Positions 17,403 to 26,250 of a stretch of 64,000 nt of DNA are shown here, piece after piece. The number at the start of each line of letters is the position of its first letter. Positions within the stretch are counted from its first letter, which is position 1. The DNA lies in NCBI RefSeq assembly GCF_000956405.1, contig NZ_JYIV01000015.1, positions 1 through 64,000 of the forward strand, in the 5' to 3' direction. A program made the translations under genes and the position numbers. The stretch comes from Microbacterium oxydans (GTDB lineage: Bacteria; Actinomycetota; Actinomycetes; Actinomycetales; Microbacteriaceae). Below the pieces are notes generated by a model. The model searched no databases, was not told the DNA's origin, and saw only the letters and a program-made list of their open reading frames with translations.

Positions 17403-18983
17403 ATGTCGTCACGCCGTATCACGCCGGTCATCGCGCTCGGAGCCGTCGCGCTCCTCGCGCTCGCAGGTTGCTCGGGAGGGAACTCGGCGAACAACGGCGA
17501 CTCCTCGCAGGGCTCCGACTCGCTCGTCATCGACACCGCATTCTCGATCGAGACGGCCGACCCGGGTCACACCTACGACCCGACCGGCAACATGATCGCC
17601 AAGGCGCTCTACGAGACCCTCGTCGACTTCAAGGGCTCCGACGTCTCCACCCCGATCCCGGGCCTCGCGTCGTGGGAGCAGAACGACGAGGCGACCGAGT
17701 TCACCTTCACCCTCGAAGGCGACCGCGTCTTCTCCGACGGCTCGCCCATCGAGGCGAAGGACGTCGTGTTCTCGCTGCAGCGCATCCAGGGCATGGAAGA
17801 CGCCAAGCCCAACTTCCTCCTCGGCGGCCTCACCATCACCGAGGTCGACGACAAGACGATCCAGTTCACGTCCGAGACCCCGCTGCTGCAGCTTCCCGCG
17901 ATCCTCGCGAACCCGGCGCTCGGCATCGTCAACTCCGACGTCGTGATCGAGAACGGCGGCGCGATCGACGGCACCGACTCGGCCCAGAAGTTCCTCGACG
18001 GCGAGTCTGCAGGTTCCGGCCCGTTCGTGCTCGACACGCTCGACCTCAGCTCGCAGGTCGTGCTCAAGAGCAACGCCGAGTACAACGGTGACGAGCAGTC
18101 GGCGTACTCCCGCGTCGTCGTGCGCAACGTCTCCGAGAGCGCGACGCAGCTCGCCAACCTCAAGGGCGGCGACTCGATGGTCGCGATGGACCTGAACGGC
18201 GACCAGGTCGCGGGTCTCGGCGACGACATCACCGTCGACTCGGTTCCTTCCGGTCAGACCATCTTCCTGCTGCTGAACCAGGGCACGGCGGGCGGCGACC
18301 TGGCGAACGTCAAGATCGCCGAGGCCATCCGCTACGCGCTCGACTACGACTCGCTGCTGGAGCTGGCCGGTGCCGGCTCCGTCCAGGCGACCGGCGTCAT
18401 CCCTCCCGGCTTCGAGGGTGCACTCGACAGCGGCGTGAAGCAGGACCTCACCAAGGCCAAGGCGGCACTCGCCGAGGCCGGATACACGGGCCAGACGCTC
18501 AAGCTGCAGTTCCCGAACGACTACCCGGTCGGCGGCGTGGAGTTCACCCCGCTCGCCGAGCGTGTGCAGGCGCAGCTCGAAGACGCCGGCATCACGGTCG
18601 ACCTCGCTCCCGCGCCGTTCGCGACCGAACTCGACGCCTACGTCAACGGAACCGAGGGCTTCGGCCTGTGGTTCTGGGGTCCGGACTACGCCGACTCCGC
18701 GAACTTCCTGCCGTTTGCGCCCGGTCTGAAGGTCGGCCTCCGTGCCGGCTGGGCCGCTGACGCCAACCCGGAGATCGCGGGCATCGCCGCTGGTGCCGCC
18801 GCCGCGACCGATCCCGAGCAGCGCACGTCCGCGTTCACCGCGTTCGCCGAGGCGATGCAGGCCGAGGGTCCCTTCGTCCCGCTCATCGTCCCCGGCCGCA
18901 ACATCTCCGCCGACAGCGTGAAGGGCGCCGTGTACAACTCCGTGTGGGAGATGGACATCGCCGAGATCACGCCCGCCGGCTGA
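17403..18983 (+). CDS. peptide ABC transporter substrate-binding lipoprotein
   Basis: A 526-residue family-5 solute-binding protein. The signal peptide ends at lipobox LALAG-C, so the mature protein is membrane-anchored outside the cell. The SBP_bac_5 core is evident (PGLASWEQNDEATEFTFTLE; RVFSDGSPIEAKDVVFSLQR). ATG 17403 with a TTGGAGG ribosome site is preferred over an upstream in-frame ATG at 17376. First gene of a five-gene transporter unit, divergent from a Lrp/AsnC regulator. It is only distantly similar to the other binding protein in this window, so the two systems probably import different peptides. Confidence 0.93.
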   Translation: MSSRRITPVIALGAVALLALAGCSGGNSANNGDSSQGSDSLVIDTAFSIETADPGHTYDPTGNMIAKALYETLVDFKGSDVSTPIPGLASWEQNDEATEFTFTLEGDRVFSDGSPIEAKDVVFSLQRIQGMEDAKPNFLLGGLTITEVDDKTIQFTSETPLLQLPAILANPALGIVNSDVVIENGGAIDGTDSAQKFLDGESAGSGPFVLDTLDLSSQVVLKSNAEYNGDEQSAYSRVVVRNVSESATQLANLKGGDSMVAMDLNGDQVAGLGDDITVDSVPSGQTIFLLLNQGTAGGDLANVKIAEAIRYALDYDSLLELAGAGSVQATGVIPPGFEGALDSGVKQDLTKAKAALAEAGYTGQTLKLQFPNDYPVGGVEFTPLAERVQAQLEDAGITVDLAPAPFATELDAYVNGTEGFGLWFWGPDYADSANFLPFAPGLKVGLRAGWAADANPEIAGIAAGAAAATDPEQRTSAFTAFAEAMQAEGPFVPLIVPGRNISADSVKGAVYNSVWEMDIAEITPAG

Positions 18984-18994
18984 TCGGACGACTC

Positions 18995-20056
18995 ATGACG
19001 ACAGTGGCCGTGCAGAGGCAGGCGCAGCGGCGCCGCTCGCCTCTCGTCGGATACCTGCTGCGGCGGGCCGGCACCTCCCTGCTCCTGTTGGTGGGCGTGA
19101 CGATCGTCACGTTCGCGCTCACCAACCTGGTGCCGGGAGACCCGGTCTCGGCCGCGCTCGGTGAGGGCGCGTCGCAGAACCCCGCGACGCGGGACGCGTT
19201 CATCAAGGAGCACGGTCTCGACCAGCCACTGTTCGTGCAGTACTTCATCTATATGGGGAACCTGCTCCGCGGGGACCTCGGCACGTCGCTGGTGACCGGA
19301 CGCCCGGTCACCAGCGACCTCGCCACCGCCGTTCCCGCGACGATCGAGATCGCGATCGGCGCGATCATCGTCAGTCTCGCGGTCAGCATCGTGCTCGGCA
19401 CCCTGGCTGCCTACCGCCGCGGCCTCGTCACCGACCAGGTCATCCGCGTCGTCACGCTCGTCGGGCTCAGCGTCCCGACCTTCTGGCTCGCGCTGGTCAG
19501 CTTCTACGTGTTCTTCCTGGAGCTGCGCATCGCCCCGGGCTCCGGACGCATCTCGCCGTCGATCACCCCGCCGCCGCGCGTGACCGGGCTGTACACGGTC
19601 GACTACCTCCTCAACGGAGACGCGGTCGGCTTCTTCGACGCCCTCGCGCACCTCGCTCTTCCGGTCATGGTGCTCTCGCTCGTGACCATCGGGCTGCTGA
19701 CCCGCTTCATCCGCACCTCGGTGCTCGAGGTCCTCGGCAGCGACTACGTGCGCGCGGCCCGGGCCAAGGGACTCCCCGCTATGCGCGTCATCCTCGACTA
19801 CGTGCTGCGCGGAGCATCGCTCCCGATCCTCACGGTTGTCGGCGTCGCGTTCGGTGCCCTGCTCTCCGGAACCGTGCTCGTCGAGTCGGTGTTCGCCTGG
19901 CCGGGGCTGGGCACGTACGCCTACAACTCCGCCGCGAACCTCGACCTGCCCGGCATCATGGGCGTCGGTCTCGTGGTCGGCGTCATCTACCTCCTCATCA
20001 ACTTCATCGTCGATCTGCTCTACGGCGTGCTCGACCCGAGAGTGAGGATCGCATGA
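18995..20056 (+). CDS. peptide ABC transporter permease (DppB-like)
   Basis: A 353-residue permease. After a basic N-terminus comes YLLRRAGTSLLLLVGVTIVT, the LVPGDPVSAALGEG motif, then TM helices with the EAA loop DYVRAARAKGLPAMRVILDY. It is slightly longer than typical DppB because of an insertion around GSGRISPSITPPPRVTG between TM helices. It starts 12 nt after the binding-protein stop. Partner of the DppC-like permease downstream. Confidence 0.93.
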   Translation: MTTVAVQRQAQRRRSPLVGYLLRRAGTSLLLLVGVTIVTFALTNLVPGDPVSAALGEGASQNPATRDAFIKEHGLDQPLFVQYFIYMGNLLRGDLGTSLVTGRPVTSDLATAVPATIEIAIGAIIVSLAVSIVLGTLAAYRRGLVTDQVIRVVTLVGLSVPTFWLALVSFYVFFLELRIAPGSGRISPSITPPPRVTGLYTVDYLLNGDAVGFFDALAHLALPVMVLSLVTIGLLTRFIRTSVLEVLGSDYVRAARAKGLPAMRVILDYVLRGASLPILTVVGVAFGALLSGTVLVESVFAWPGLGTYAYNSAANLDLPGIMGVGLVVGVIYLLINFIVDLLYGVLDPRVRIA

Positions 20057-20964
20057 GCCGCATCGCCGCAGCGACCCCTGCCGGACGCTTCCGTTTCCGC
20101 TGGCCGCGTGCCTGGCGCACCCCGCTCGGCATCATCGGCACCGCCATCGCCGGGGCCTGGATCATCGTCGCCTTCACCGCGCAGTGGTGGGTGCCGTATC
20201 CGCCGAACGCGCAGGTGCTCCCTCGCCTGCAGGCGCCGGGCATCGACACGCTCCTCGGCACCGACGGCAACGGCCGCGACATCTTCTCGCGACTCATGAC
20301 CGGGGCCACCGTGAGCCTGCCGCTCGCGCTCATGCTCGTGATCGCCGCCATGATCATCGGCACGCTCATCGGCGCGCTCGCCGGATACTTCGGCGGCTGG
20401 GTCGACGAGACCCTCATGCGCATCACCGATCTGTTCATGGCGTTCCCGACCGTGATCCTCGCCATGGTGGTCGCCGCCTCGCTCGGGCCGTCGCTGTTCA
20501 ACGCGGTGATCGCGGCGATCGTGGTCTCGTGGCCGCAGTACGCTCGCGTCACGCGCAGCATCGTCCTGGGCCTGCGCGGCCAGAACTATGTGATCGCCGG
20601 TCGCCTGCTCGGTCACTCGCCGGCGCGCACGCTGTTCGTCGACATCCTCCCGAACATCGCCGGCCCGGTTCTGGTGCTCGCGACGCTCGACATCGGTGCG
20701 GCGATCCTGCTCCTCTCCGGACTCTCCTTCCTCGGACTGGGCGCCCAGCCGCCGACCGCCGAGTGGGGGTCGATGATCTCCGGCGCGATGCAGAACTTCG
20801 ACGCCTGGTGGCTCGGAGTCTTCCCCGGCCTCGCGATCCTCACGGTGGTGCTGGCGTTCAACTTCCTCGGAGACGCGATGCGCGACGTGCTCGACCCCAC
20901 CGCCGAGATCACGCACGAGAAGGCTGCGGATCACAAGGCATCGGCGACGGGAGTGGCCGCATGA
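20053..20964 (+). CDS. peptide ABC transporter permease (DppC-like)
   Basis: A 303-residue permease with N-terminal TM, the loop LLGTDGNGRDIFSRLMTG characteristic of DppC/OppC, and a five-helix core with EAA loop YVIAGRLLGHSPARTLFVDI. ATG 20053 overlaps the upstream permease stop by 4 nt, and the next ATPase starts at its own stop. Together with DppB-like it forms the membrane channel. Confidence 0.93.
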   Translation: MSRIAAATPAGRFRFRWPRAWRTPLGIIGTAIAGAWIIVAFTAQWWVPYPPNAQVLPRLQAPGIDTLLGTDGNGRDIFSRLMTGATVSLPLALMLVIAAMIIGTLIGALAGYFGGWVDETLMRITDLFMAFPTVILAMVVAASLGPSLFNAVIAAIVVSWPQYARVTRSIVLGLRGQNYVIAGRLLGHSPARTLFVDILPNIAGPVLVLATLDIGAAILLLSGLSFLGLGAQPPTAEWGSMISGAMQNFDAWWLGVFPGLAILTVVLAFNFLGDAMRDVLDPTAEITHEKAADHKASATGVAA

Positions 20965-21770
20965 GCGCCTCGTCCCTCCGCATCCGCGACCTGACGATCG
21001 ACATCGGACGACCGCTCGTGAAGGGCGTCTCGCTCGAGCTCGAGGCCGGCCGCATCCACGGCCTCGCCGGGGAGTCCGGCTCGGGAAAGACTCTCACCTC
21101 GCTCGCCGTGCTCGGGCTGCTGCCGCGTCAGGCACGCGTCGGTGGATCGATCCTGCTCGCGGGCGAAGAGCTGGTCGGCCGGAAGCGCCGCTCCCTCAAC
21201 ACGGTGCGCGGCAAGCGGATCGCCATGGTGTTCCAGGATCCGTCGGCGTCGCTGCACCCGCAGCTGCCCGTCGGTCGTCAACTCACCGACCACATGCGCG
21301 TGCATCTCGGACTCAAGGGTGCGGCGGCACGGGCACGCGCCGTCGAACTGCTCGAGACCGTGCAGGTGCCCAATCCGACGGAGGCGCTGAAGCGCTACCC
21401 GCACCAGTTCTCCGGCGGACAGCGGCAGCGCATCGCGATCGCCTGCGCCCTGGCCTGCGATCCGGAGGTGCTGCTGGCGGACGAGCCCACCACGGCGCTG
21501 GACGTGACCGTGCAGGCGGGGATCCTCCAGCTGCTCCGCGACCTGGCGACGGAGCGCGATCTCGCCGTGCTGCTCGTGACCCACGACCTGGGCGTGATGA
21601 GCGCGATCGCCGATCGGGTGGCCGTCATGAAGGACGGCCGGATCGTGGAGCTCGCCGATCGCGAGGCGCTGTTCCGCGACCCGCAGCACGAGTACACCCG
21701 CATGCTGCTCGCGGCCCTCCCGGGGTCGCGCATCGACGAGGCACCGGAAGGGCAGGCCGCAGATGAGTGA
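20961..21770 (+). CDS. peptide ABC transporter ATP-binding protein (DppD-like)
   Basis: A 269-residue ATPase: Walker A GESGSGKT near residue 35, FSGGQRQR signature and LLADEPTTALD Walker B. It ends soon after the HEYTRMLL motif, so the C-terminal extension of longer DppD proteins is short. It starts by a 4-nt overlap with the permease and its end overlaps the second ATPase by 8 nt. Confidence 0.92.
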   Translation: MSASSLRIRDLTIDIGRPLVKGVSLELEAGRIHGLAGESGSGKTLTSLAVLGLLPRQARVGGSILLAGEELVGRKRRSLNTVRGKRIAMVFQDPSASLHPQLPVGRQLTDHMRVHLGLKGAAARARAVELLETVQVPNPTEALKRYPHQFSGGQRQRIAIACALACDPEVLLADEPTTALDVTVQAGILQLLRDLATERDLAVLLVTHDLGVMSAIADRVAVMKDGRIVELADREALFRDPQHEYTRMLLAALPGSRIDEAPEGQAADE

Positions 21771-22602
21771 GGTCGCAGTCCTCGACGCGCAGGACGTCGT
21801 CGTTCGGTACCCGGGCAACCCGCCGGTGATCGCCGTGAACGGTGTGTCGATCCGTGTGGCTGCGGGCGAGACCGTCGCCCTCGTCGGCGAGTCGGGCAGC
21901 GGCAAGTCCAGCCTCGCCCGTGCCGTGGTCGGCATCGAGAAGACCGCCGCGGGGACCGTGCGGTTCCGTGATGCCCCGGTATCGCCGCTCGGCATCCGCC
22001 GTCGCTCGATCGCGCTGACCGGCATCCAGATGGTGTTCCAGGACCCGGCGACCTCGCTGAATCCGCGGCGCCGGGTCGGCGACCAGATCGCCGACGGCAT
22101 CGCCACCGCCAAGGCGCGGGGTGCCGAGGGTTCGACCGTCGAGGAATGGCTCGAGCGCGTCGGGCTGCCGACGAACGTGAGCACGCGCTTCCCGCACCAG
22201 TTCTCCGGCGGGCAGAAGCAGCGCATCGCGATCGCCAGGGCCCTGGCCGCGCGGCCTTCGCTGCTCGTGGCCGATGAGCCGATCTCGGCGCTCGACGCCT
22301 CCACCCAGACGAGCGTCGCGGGCCTGATGCGCGATCTGGTGGCCGAGTCGGGCGCGGGCATGCTGTTCATCTCGCACGACCTGGCAGTGGTACGCCGCAT
22401 CGCCGACCGCACGTTCGTGATGTTCGGTGGCCGCGTGCTGGAGTCGGGTCCGACGGATCAGCTCTGGGCCGCGCCGAGGCATCCCTATACACAGGCGCTC
22501 CTCGCGGCGATCCCCGAGCCAGACGGAGCCGGACGCATCCCCGCCGCCCCCACGGTCGACGACCGCACCGTGTGGGCGGAGATCCCCCCGGTCAGCTACT
22601 GA
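21763..22602 (+). CDS. peptide ABC transporter ATP-binding protein (DppF-like)
   Basis: A 279-residue ATPase with Walker A GESGSGKSS near residue 41, FSGGQKQR signature and LVADEPISALD Walker B; the second Walker-A position is Ser rather than Thr, which is tolerated. Last gene of the unit. The transcript probably ends at the large nested hairpin 60 nt downstream. Confidence 0.92.
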   Translation: MSEVAVLDAQDVVVRYPGNPPVIAVNGVSIRVAAGETVALVGESGSGKSSLARAVVGIEKTAAGTVRFRDAPVSPLGIRRRSIALTGIQMVFQDPATSLNPRRRVGDQIADGIATAKARGAEGSTVEEWLERVGLPTNVSTRFPHQFSGGQKQRIAIARALAARPSLLVADEPISALDASTQTSVAGLMRDLVAESGAGMLFISHDLAVVRRIADRTFVMFGGRVLESGPTDQLWAAPRHPYTQALLAAIPEPDGAGRIPAAPTVDDRTVWAEIPPVSY

Positions 22603-22612
22603 CCCGCGTCCT

Positions 22613-22657
22613 CCTGCCCTGTCCTGCCCTGTCCTGCCCTGCCCTGCCCTGCCCTGC
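22613..22657. repeat. nine-unit 5-bp tandem repeat (CCTGY)
   Basis: CCTGC/CCTGT units run without interruption for 45 nt just after the transporter operon stop, in the order C,T,C,T,C,C,C,C,C at the variable base. Such microsatellites are prone to slippage; here it is intergenic. Confidence 0.85.
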
Positions 22658-22659
22658 CG

Positions 22660-22734
22660 AAACGGAGACGACCCCTCCCGCCAGCGGAGTGTCGAGGTGC
22701 GACACTCCGCGCTGAGAAGGGATCGTCTCCGTTT
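22660..22734. terminator. nested two-stem hairpin, probable bidirectional terminator
   Basis: AAACGGAGACGA (22660-22671) pairs perfectly with 22723-22734. Inside, GCGGAGTGTCG (22684-22694) pairs perfectly with 22700-22710 around a 5-nt loop. The outer stem starts with AAA and ends with TTTT, so it can terminate both the plus-strand transporter operon and the convergent lipoprotein gene. Confidence 0.7.
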
Positions 22735-22740
22735 TCGCCG

Positions 22741-22768
22741 GCGGCCCTGCGGATGCGGCCCTGCGGAT
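22741..22768. repeat. tandem 14-mer
   Basis: GCGGCCCTGCGGAT occurs twice head-to-tail (22741-22754, 22755-22768), just beyond the 3' end of the lipoprotein gene. Confidence 0.8.
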
Positions 22769-22784
22769 GCAGAGAGCGCGGATG

Positions 22785-23490
22785 TCAGAGTGGTGCGACG
22801 ATGTCCTGCTTCACGTCCCACTCGGTGACTTCCTGGATGCTCTCGATCTTCTGGCCCTCGACCTCGGTGGAGGCGTTGGCGGCGAGCACCGCGTAATCGC
22901 TCGTGACCTCGAAGACCATCGCGACGCTGGTGCCCTGCCCCTCCGAGGTGCCGGTGAGAAGGAACACGTCCTGGCCCAGACGCGTGCCCTTGCCGGTGAC
23001 GGTGTACTCGCCGGACAGCGTGTCGGCCACGCCCATCGGGTCGGACGCGTCGACGGCCTTCGCGGCCGTGCTGAGCGTGCTGATCTCCTGGTCGGTCGAG
23101 TTCTCGTCGGCGACCTGCCACTCGCCCGTCGCGGACTTGACCCACGCGTCATCGCCGATCACGATGACCGACCCGAACGTGGTGGTGGTCTCGACCGCGT
23201 CGTCGGCCGGGTTGTATCGCGTGGTCGATTCCATGCCCAGGGTCGTCATCTTCGCGGAGAAGCCGGCGGTGTCGGCCATCGCGGCCGTGACGCACTCCGC
23301 GAGGGTGGCGCCGTCGATCGTCGTGCCCTCCTTCAACTCGGGGCAGTCCGTCTGCGGTGCTTCCGCCTCCTGCGAGGCTCCCGGCACTGGGCTTCTTCTC
23401 GGCGGTCGAGTCCGATCCGCTTCCGGTGCATCCGGTGAGCAGCACGGCGGCGGCGAGCACGACGCCGACCCCCCATTTGTTGACGCGCAT
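22785..23490 (-). pseudogene. frameshifted secreted lipoprotein (LppX/LprG-like)
   Basis: An ATG at 23490 with a GAGGGGGGA ribosome site opens a good lipoprotein signal peptide (MRVNKWGVGVVLAAAVLLTG then Cys) and continues as SGSDSTAEKKPSAG. The matching mature domain (CPELKEGTTIDGATLAECVT to the stop at 22785) is in another frame. The span is 706 nt, one base more than a multiple of three; removing one G near 23380-23382 restores an intact protein of about 234 residues. The mature part resembles LppX/LprAFG-type lipoproteins in size and pattern. It could be a true pseudogene, a strain-specific indel, or a sequencing error. Confidence 0.75.
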
Positions 23491-23623
23491 CGCGTCCCCC
23501 CTCTGGTCGAACGCCCGATGACCGTCATCGGGCACTCTTTCCAGCATGTCAAACACCCCAGACGTTCCCGTCACCACCGACCGCTGTGTCGGGGTCTTGT
23601 TCGCGGCCGCAGCGCTCTTCCGC

Positions 23624-23745
23624 TAGACTGTCGAGGTTGTCTGCCTTGCGGCGTCCATTCGGGATTCCACGGGCGGGCACGTGCACACACCCTCCTGCTC
23701 CCGGGAAATTCCCGAGAGCCGTTCTAGTCCGAAGGAGGTGGGTAA
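23624..23745 (+). promoter_or_regulatory. promoter and leader of the rpsF operon
   Basis: TAGACT at 23624-23629 is a good -10 hexamer; no well-spaced -35 is obvious (TTGTTC at 23597 is 21 nt away). The predicted leader is about 110 nt, long for a ribosomal-protein gene, and contains CGGGAA-A-TTCCCG near 23701-23714. It ends with a strong GAAGGAGG ribosome site. S6-S18 autoregulation through a leader structure is known in many bacteria; whether this leader fits that fold is untested. Confidence 0.45.
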
Positions 23746-24114
23746 GTGACGCACCAGTACGAACTCATGGTCATTCTGACCCCCGAGATCGACGAGCGCC
23801 AGGTCGCACCTACGCTCGACAAGTTCCTGAAGGTCATCACCAACGATGGTGGCTCTATCGAGAACGTCGACATCTGGGGCAAGCGCCGTCTCGCCTACGA
23901 GATCCAGAAGAAGACCGAGGGCATCTACGCCGTCGTCAACTTCACCGCGACCAGCGCCGCCACGCAGGAGCTCGACCGTCAGCTGAAGCTGAACGAGCAG
24001 ATCATGCGCACCAAGGTGCTCCGCGCTGAAGAGGCTCAGGCGATGATCGCTTCCGAAGCCAAGCGCTCCGAAGAGAAGGCTGCCCGCAAGGCCGCCAAGG
24101 CTGCGAAGGCCTAA
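23746..24114 (+). CDS. rpsF: 30S ribosomal protein S6
   Basis: A 122-residue bS6 protein: [20 protein letters not shown] opens the ferredoxin-like fold, and [20 protein letters not shown] is the conserved core. The C-terminal tail ([14 protein letters not shown]) is an actinobacterial Lys/Ala extension. It starts at GTG 23746 behind GAAGGAGG. First gene of rpsF-ssb-rpsR-rplI; it binds 16S rRNA with S18, encoded two genes downstream. Confidence 0.98.
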   Translation: MTHQYELMVILTPEIDERQVAPTLDKFLKVITNDGGSIENVDIWGKRRLAYEIQKKTEGIYAVVNFTATSAATQELDRQLKLNEQIMRTKVLRAEEAQAMIASEAKRSEEKAARKAAKAAKA

Positions 24115-24119
24115 GTCTC

Positions 24120-24632
24120 ATGGCCGGCGAAACCGTCATCACCGTGGTGGGAAACCTCACGGCCGACCCCGAGCTGCGCTACACGCAGAACGGGCTGCCG
24201 GTGGCGAACTTCACCATCGCATCGACGCCTCGGAACTTCGACCGTGCCGCGAATGAGTGGAAGGACGGCGACGCGCTGTTCCTCCGTGCATCCGTCTGGC
24301 GCGAGTTCGCCGAGCACGTGGCGGGTTCGCTGACGAAGGGCATGCGCGTCATCGCGCAGGGCCGTCTGCGTCAGCGCTCCTACCAGGACCGCGAGGGCAA
24401 CCAGCGCACCGCGATCGAGCTGGAGGTCGACGAGATCGGCCCCTCGCTCCGGTACGCGACCGCGCAGGTCACCCGTGCGGCCTCGACCGGCGGTGCCGGC
24501 GGCGGTGGCGGTGGACAGTCGCGCCCCGCGCAGCAGCAGGTGTCGGAGGAGCCGTGGTCCACGCCCGGTTCGTCGACCAGCGCGGATGCCTGGAGCACTC
24601 CGGGCAGCTTCGGCGACGACACCCCGTTCTGA
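24120..24632 (+). CDS. ssb: single-stranded DNA-binding protein
   Basis: A 170-residue SSB. The OB fold covers about residues 5-115 ([20 protein letters not shown] opening). A Gly-rich linker then leads to the acidic C-terminal peptide DDTPF that recruits replication and repair partners. Located between rpsF and rpsR as in most actinobacteria, linking it to replication-restart proteins. Confidence 0.97.
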   Translation: MAGETVITVVGNLTADPELRYTQNGLPVANFTIASTPRNFDRAANEWKDGDALFLRASVWREFAEHVAGSLTKGMRVIAQGRLRQRSYQDREGNQRTAIELEVDEIGPSLRYATAQVTRAASTGGAGGGGGGQSRPAQQQVSEEPWSTPGSSTSADAWSTPGSFGDDTPF

Positions 24633-24688
24633 ACAACTTCTGGATCCGGCCCGCACGGCCGGCATCCGCTCATCACTAAGGAAAAACT

Positions 24689-24943
24689 ATGGCTGGAAAG
24701 TCGAGCGGCGACCGCCGCAAGCCGCGGAAGGGTGGCAAGCCCACCGCTCCCGCGAAGTCCATCCGGGTCGGTGTCATCGATTACAAGGATGTCGCCACCC
24801 TCCGCAAGTTCGTCTCGGAGCGCGGCAAGATCCGCGCCCGTCGTATCACCGGTGTCTCGGTGCAGGAGCAGCGTCTGATCGCCACGGCGATCAAGAACGC
24901 GCGCGAAATGGCGCTCCTGCCCTACGCTGGCGCCGGCCGGTAA
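24689..24943 (+). CDS. rpsR: 30S ribosomal protein S18
   Basis: An 84-residue bS18 protein: [20 protein letters not shown] and the [20 protein letters not shown] core are intact. The N-terminus is the basic actinobacterial form without zinc-binding cysteines. AAGGAAAAAC precedes ATG 24689. It binds the S15-S6 platform of 16S rRNA. Confidence 0.98.
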   Translation: MAGKSSGDRRKPRKGGKPTAPAKSIRVGVIDYKDVATLRKFVSERGKIRARRITGVSVQEQRLIATAIKNAREMALLPYAGAGR

Positions 24944-24954
24944 GGGGTATCGAG

Positions 24955-25407
24955 ATGGCAAAGCTGATTCTCACGAACGAGGTCGCCGGGCTCGGTAGCG
25001 CCGGTGACGTGGTCGAGGTCAAGAACGGGTACGCCCGCAACTTCCTCATCCCGCAGGGCTTCGCTACGGCGTGGACCCGCGGTGGCGAAAAGCAGGTCGC
25101 ATCGATCCAGGCCGCGCGTCAGGCACGCGCGATCCACGATCGTGACGACGCTGTCGCGCTGAAGAACGCTCTCGAGGGCACCAAGGTGCGCCTCACGGTC
25201 AAGGCCGGCAAGGAGGGTCGTCTCTTCGGCTCCGTCAAGACCGACCACGTCGCGGATGCAGTCGCAGCCGCCGGCCTGGGTTCGATCGACAAGCGCAAGG
25301 TGCACATCCCGTCGCCCATCAAGGTGACCGGTGAGCACGAGGCGACCGTGCGTCTGCACGACGATGTCACCGCAGTCATCACGCTGCAGGTCATCGCCGC
25401 CAAGTAA
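24955..25407 (+). CDS. rplI: 50S ribosomal protein L9
   Basis: A 150-residue bL9: the N-terminal RNA-binding domain ([20 protein letters not shown] followed by [11 protein letters not shown]) is joined by a long helix to the C-terminal domain. ATG 24955 lies 11 nt after the rpsR stop; longer in-frame extensions run through rpsR and are spurious. Last gene of the operon, followed 10 nt later by an intrinsic terminator. Confidence 0.98.
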   Translation: MAKLILTNEVAGLGSAGDVVEVKNGYARNFLIPQGFATAWTRGGEKQVASIQAARQARAIHDRDDAVALKNALEGTKVRLTVKAGKEGRLFGSVKTDHVADAVAAAGLGSIDKRKVHIPSPIKVTGEHEATVRLHDDVTAVITLQVIAAK

Positions 25408-25416
25408 GGCACGTCG

Positions 25417-25452
25417 AGAAAGCCCCCTGTCCTTCGGGACAGGGGGCTTTCT
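25417..25452. terminator. intrinsic terminator of the rpsF operon
   Basis: A perfect 16-bp stem (AGAAAGCCCCCTGTCC) with a UUCG tetraloop; the right arm ends in CTTTCT. The flanking A and T residues make it functional in both orientations, so it also serves the convergent WYL regulator gene. Confidence 0.95.
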
Positions 25453-25478
25453 GCATGTTCGGCGGTGAGGTACGCCTC

Positions 25479-26177
25479 TCAGAGATCGCGGCCGTGGACG
25501 GGCCTGGCGTTCGCCGGGGGAGCTCCGACCTCGTCGACGGTGTGGCCGGTGCAGGCCGCTGCCGTCACGCTGGCCCGCTCGACGCGCGAGACGGTGAACC
25601 ACCGCATGGCATCGCGCAGCCGACACCAGCCGACCAGGTACCACCGCCCGCCTGTGGAGGCGAACAGCACGGGTTCGACGTCTCGGGTGGTCGTGAGGCC
25701 GTCTCCAGAGGTGTAGCGGATACGCACCACGCGCTGCTCGGACATCGCCTCCTCCAGCGCTGACCGGACCGCGCGCGACGGGGAGGGGGATGCGTCGACC
25801 CAGACGCGGTCGGCGAGGGCCTCGGCTGCGGCACGGGTGCGAGGGTCGAGGACGTCGATGATCTTGCTCACGCCTGCTGTGGCCAGATCGCCATACGGTG
25901 CATCCGGGCTCGCTGCCACGGCTGCCATCAGCGCCACTGCCTGCGCAGGGGACAAGCTGACGGGAGGCAGGGATGCGCCGGCCGCCAGTCCGTATCCCCC
26001 GCCAGGGCCGGGCCGTGACCACAGAGGCGCACCGCTGCGGCCGAGGGCTGCCAGGTCGCGTTTGACCGTGCGCACGGAGACCTCGAACTCCCGCGCCAGA
26101 CGCTCTGCCGATACGCCCCGTGATCCGCTGCGACGCAGCATCTCGGAGAGGGCGTGAAGTCGCTCCATGCGCTTCAT
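25479..26177 (-). CDS. WYL domain transcriptional regulator (DeoR-like)
   Basis: A 232-residue regulator. An N-terminal HTH_11 (SAERLAREFEVSVRTVKRDL) is followed by a WYL domain (EPVLFASTGGRWYLVGWCRL), which in this family senses nucleic-acid or small ligands. ATG 26177 was chosen; ATG 26168 is an alternative. It is divergent from an alpha/beta hydrolase gene 73 nt away, its likely target. It lacks the C-terminal WCX extension of PafB-type proteins. Confidence 0.88.
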   Translation of the reverse strand: MKRMERLHALSEMLRRSGSRGVSAERLAREFEVSVRTVKRDLAALGRSGAPLWSRPGPGGGYGLAAGASLPPVSLSPAQAVALMAAVAASPDAPYGDLATAGVSKIIDVLDPRTRAAAEALADRVWVDASPSPSRAVRSALEEAMSEQRVVRIRYTSGDGLTTTRDVEPVLFASTGGRWYLVGWCRLRDAMRWFTVSRVERASVTAAACTGHTVDEVGAPPANARPVHGRDL

Positions 26178-26250
26178 CGGGCAGCCGCGATCGAATTCAT
26201 GACATAGATAGTGACACACACCTGCCAGCCGCGCGGACCAGGCTGGTCTC

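Noticed and set aside
23380..23400. Programmed frameshift in the lipoprotein gene
   Set aside because: No slippery heptamer or downstream stimulator is evident; an indel is simpler.
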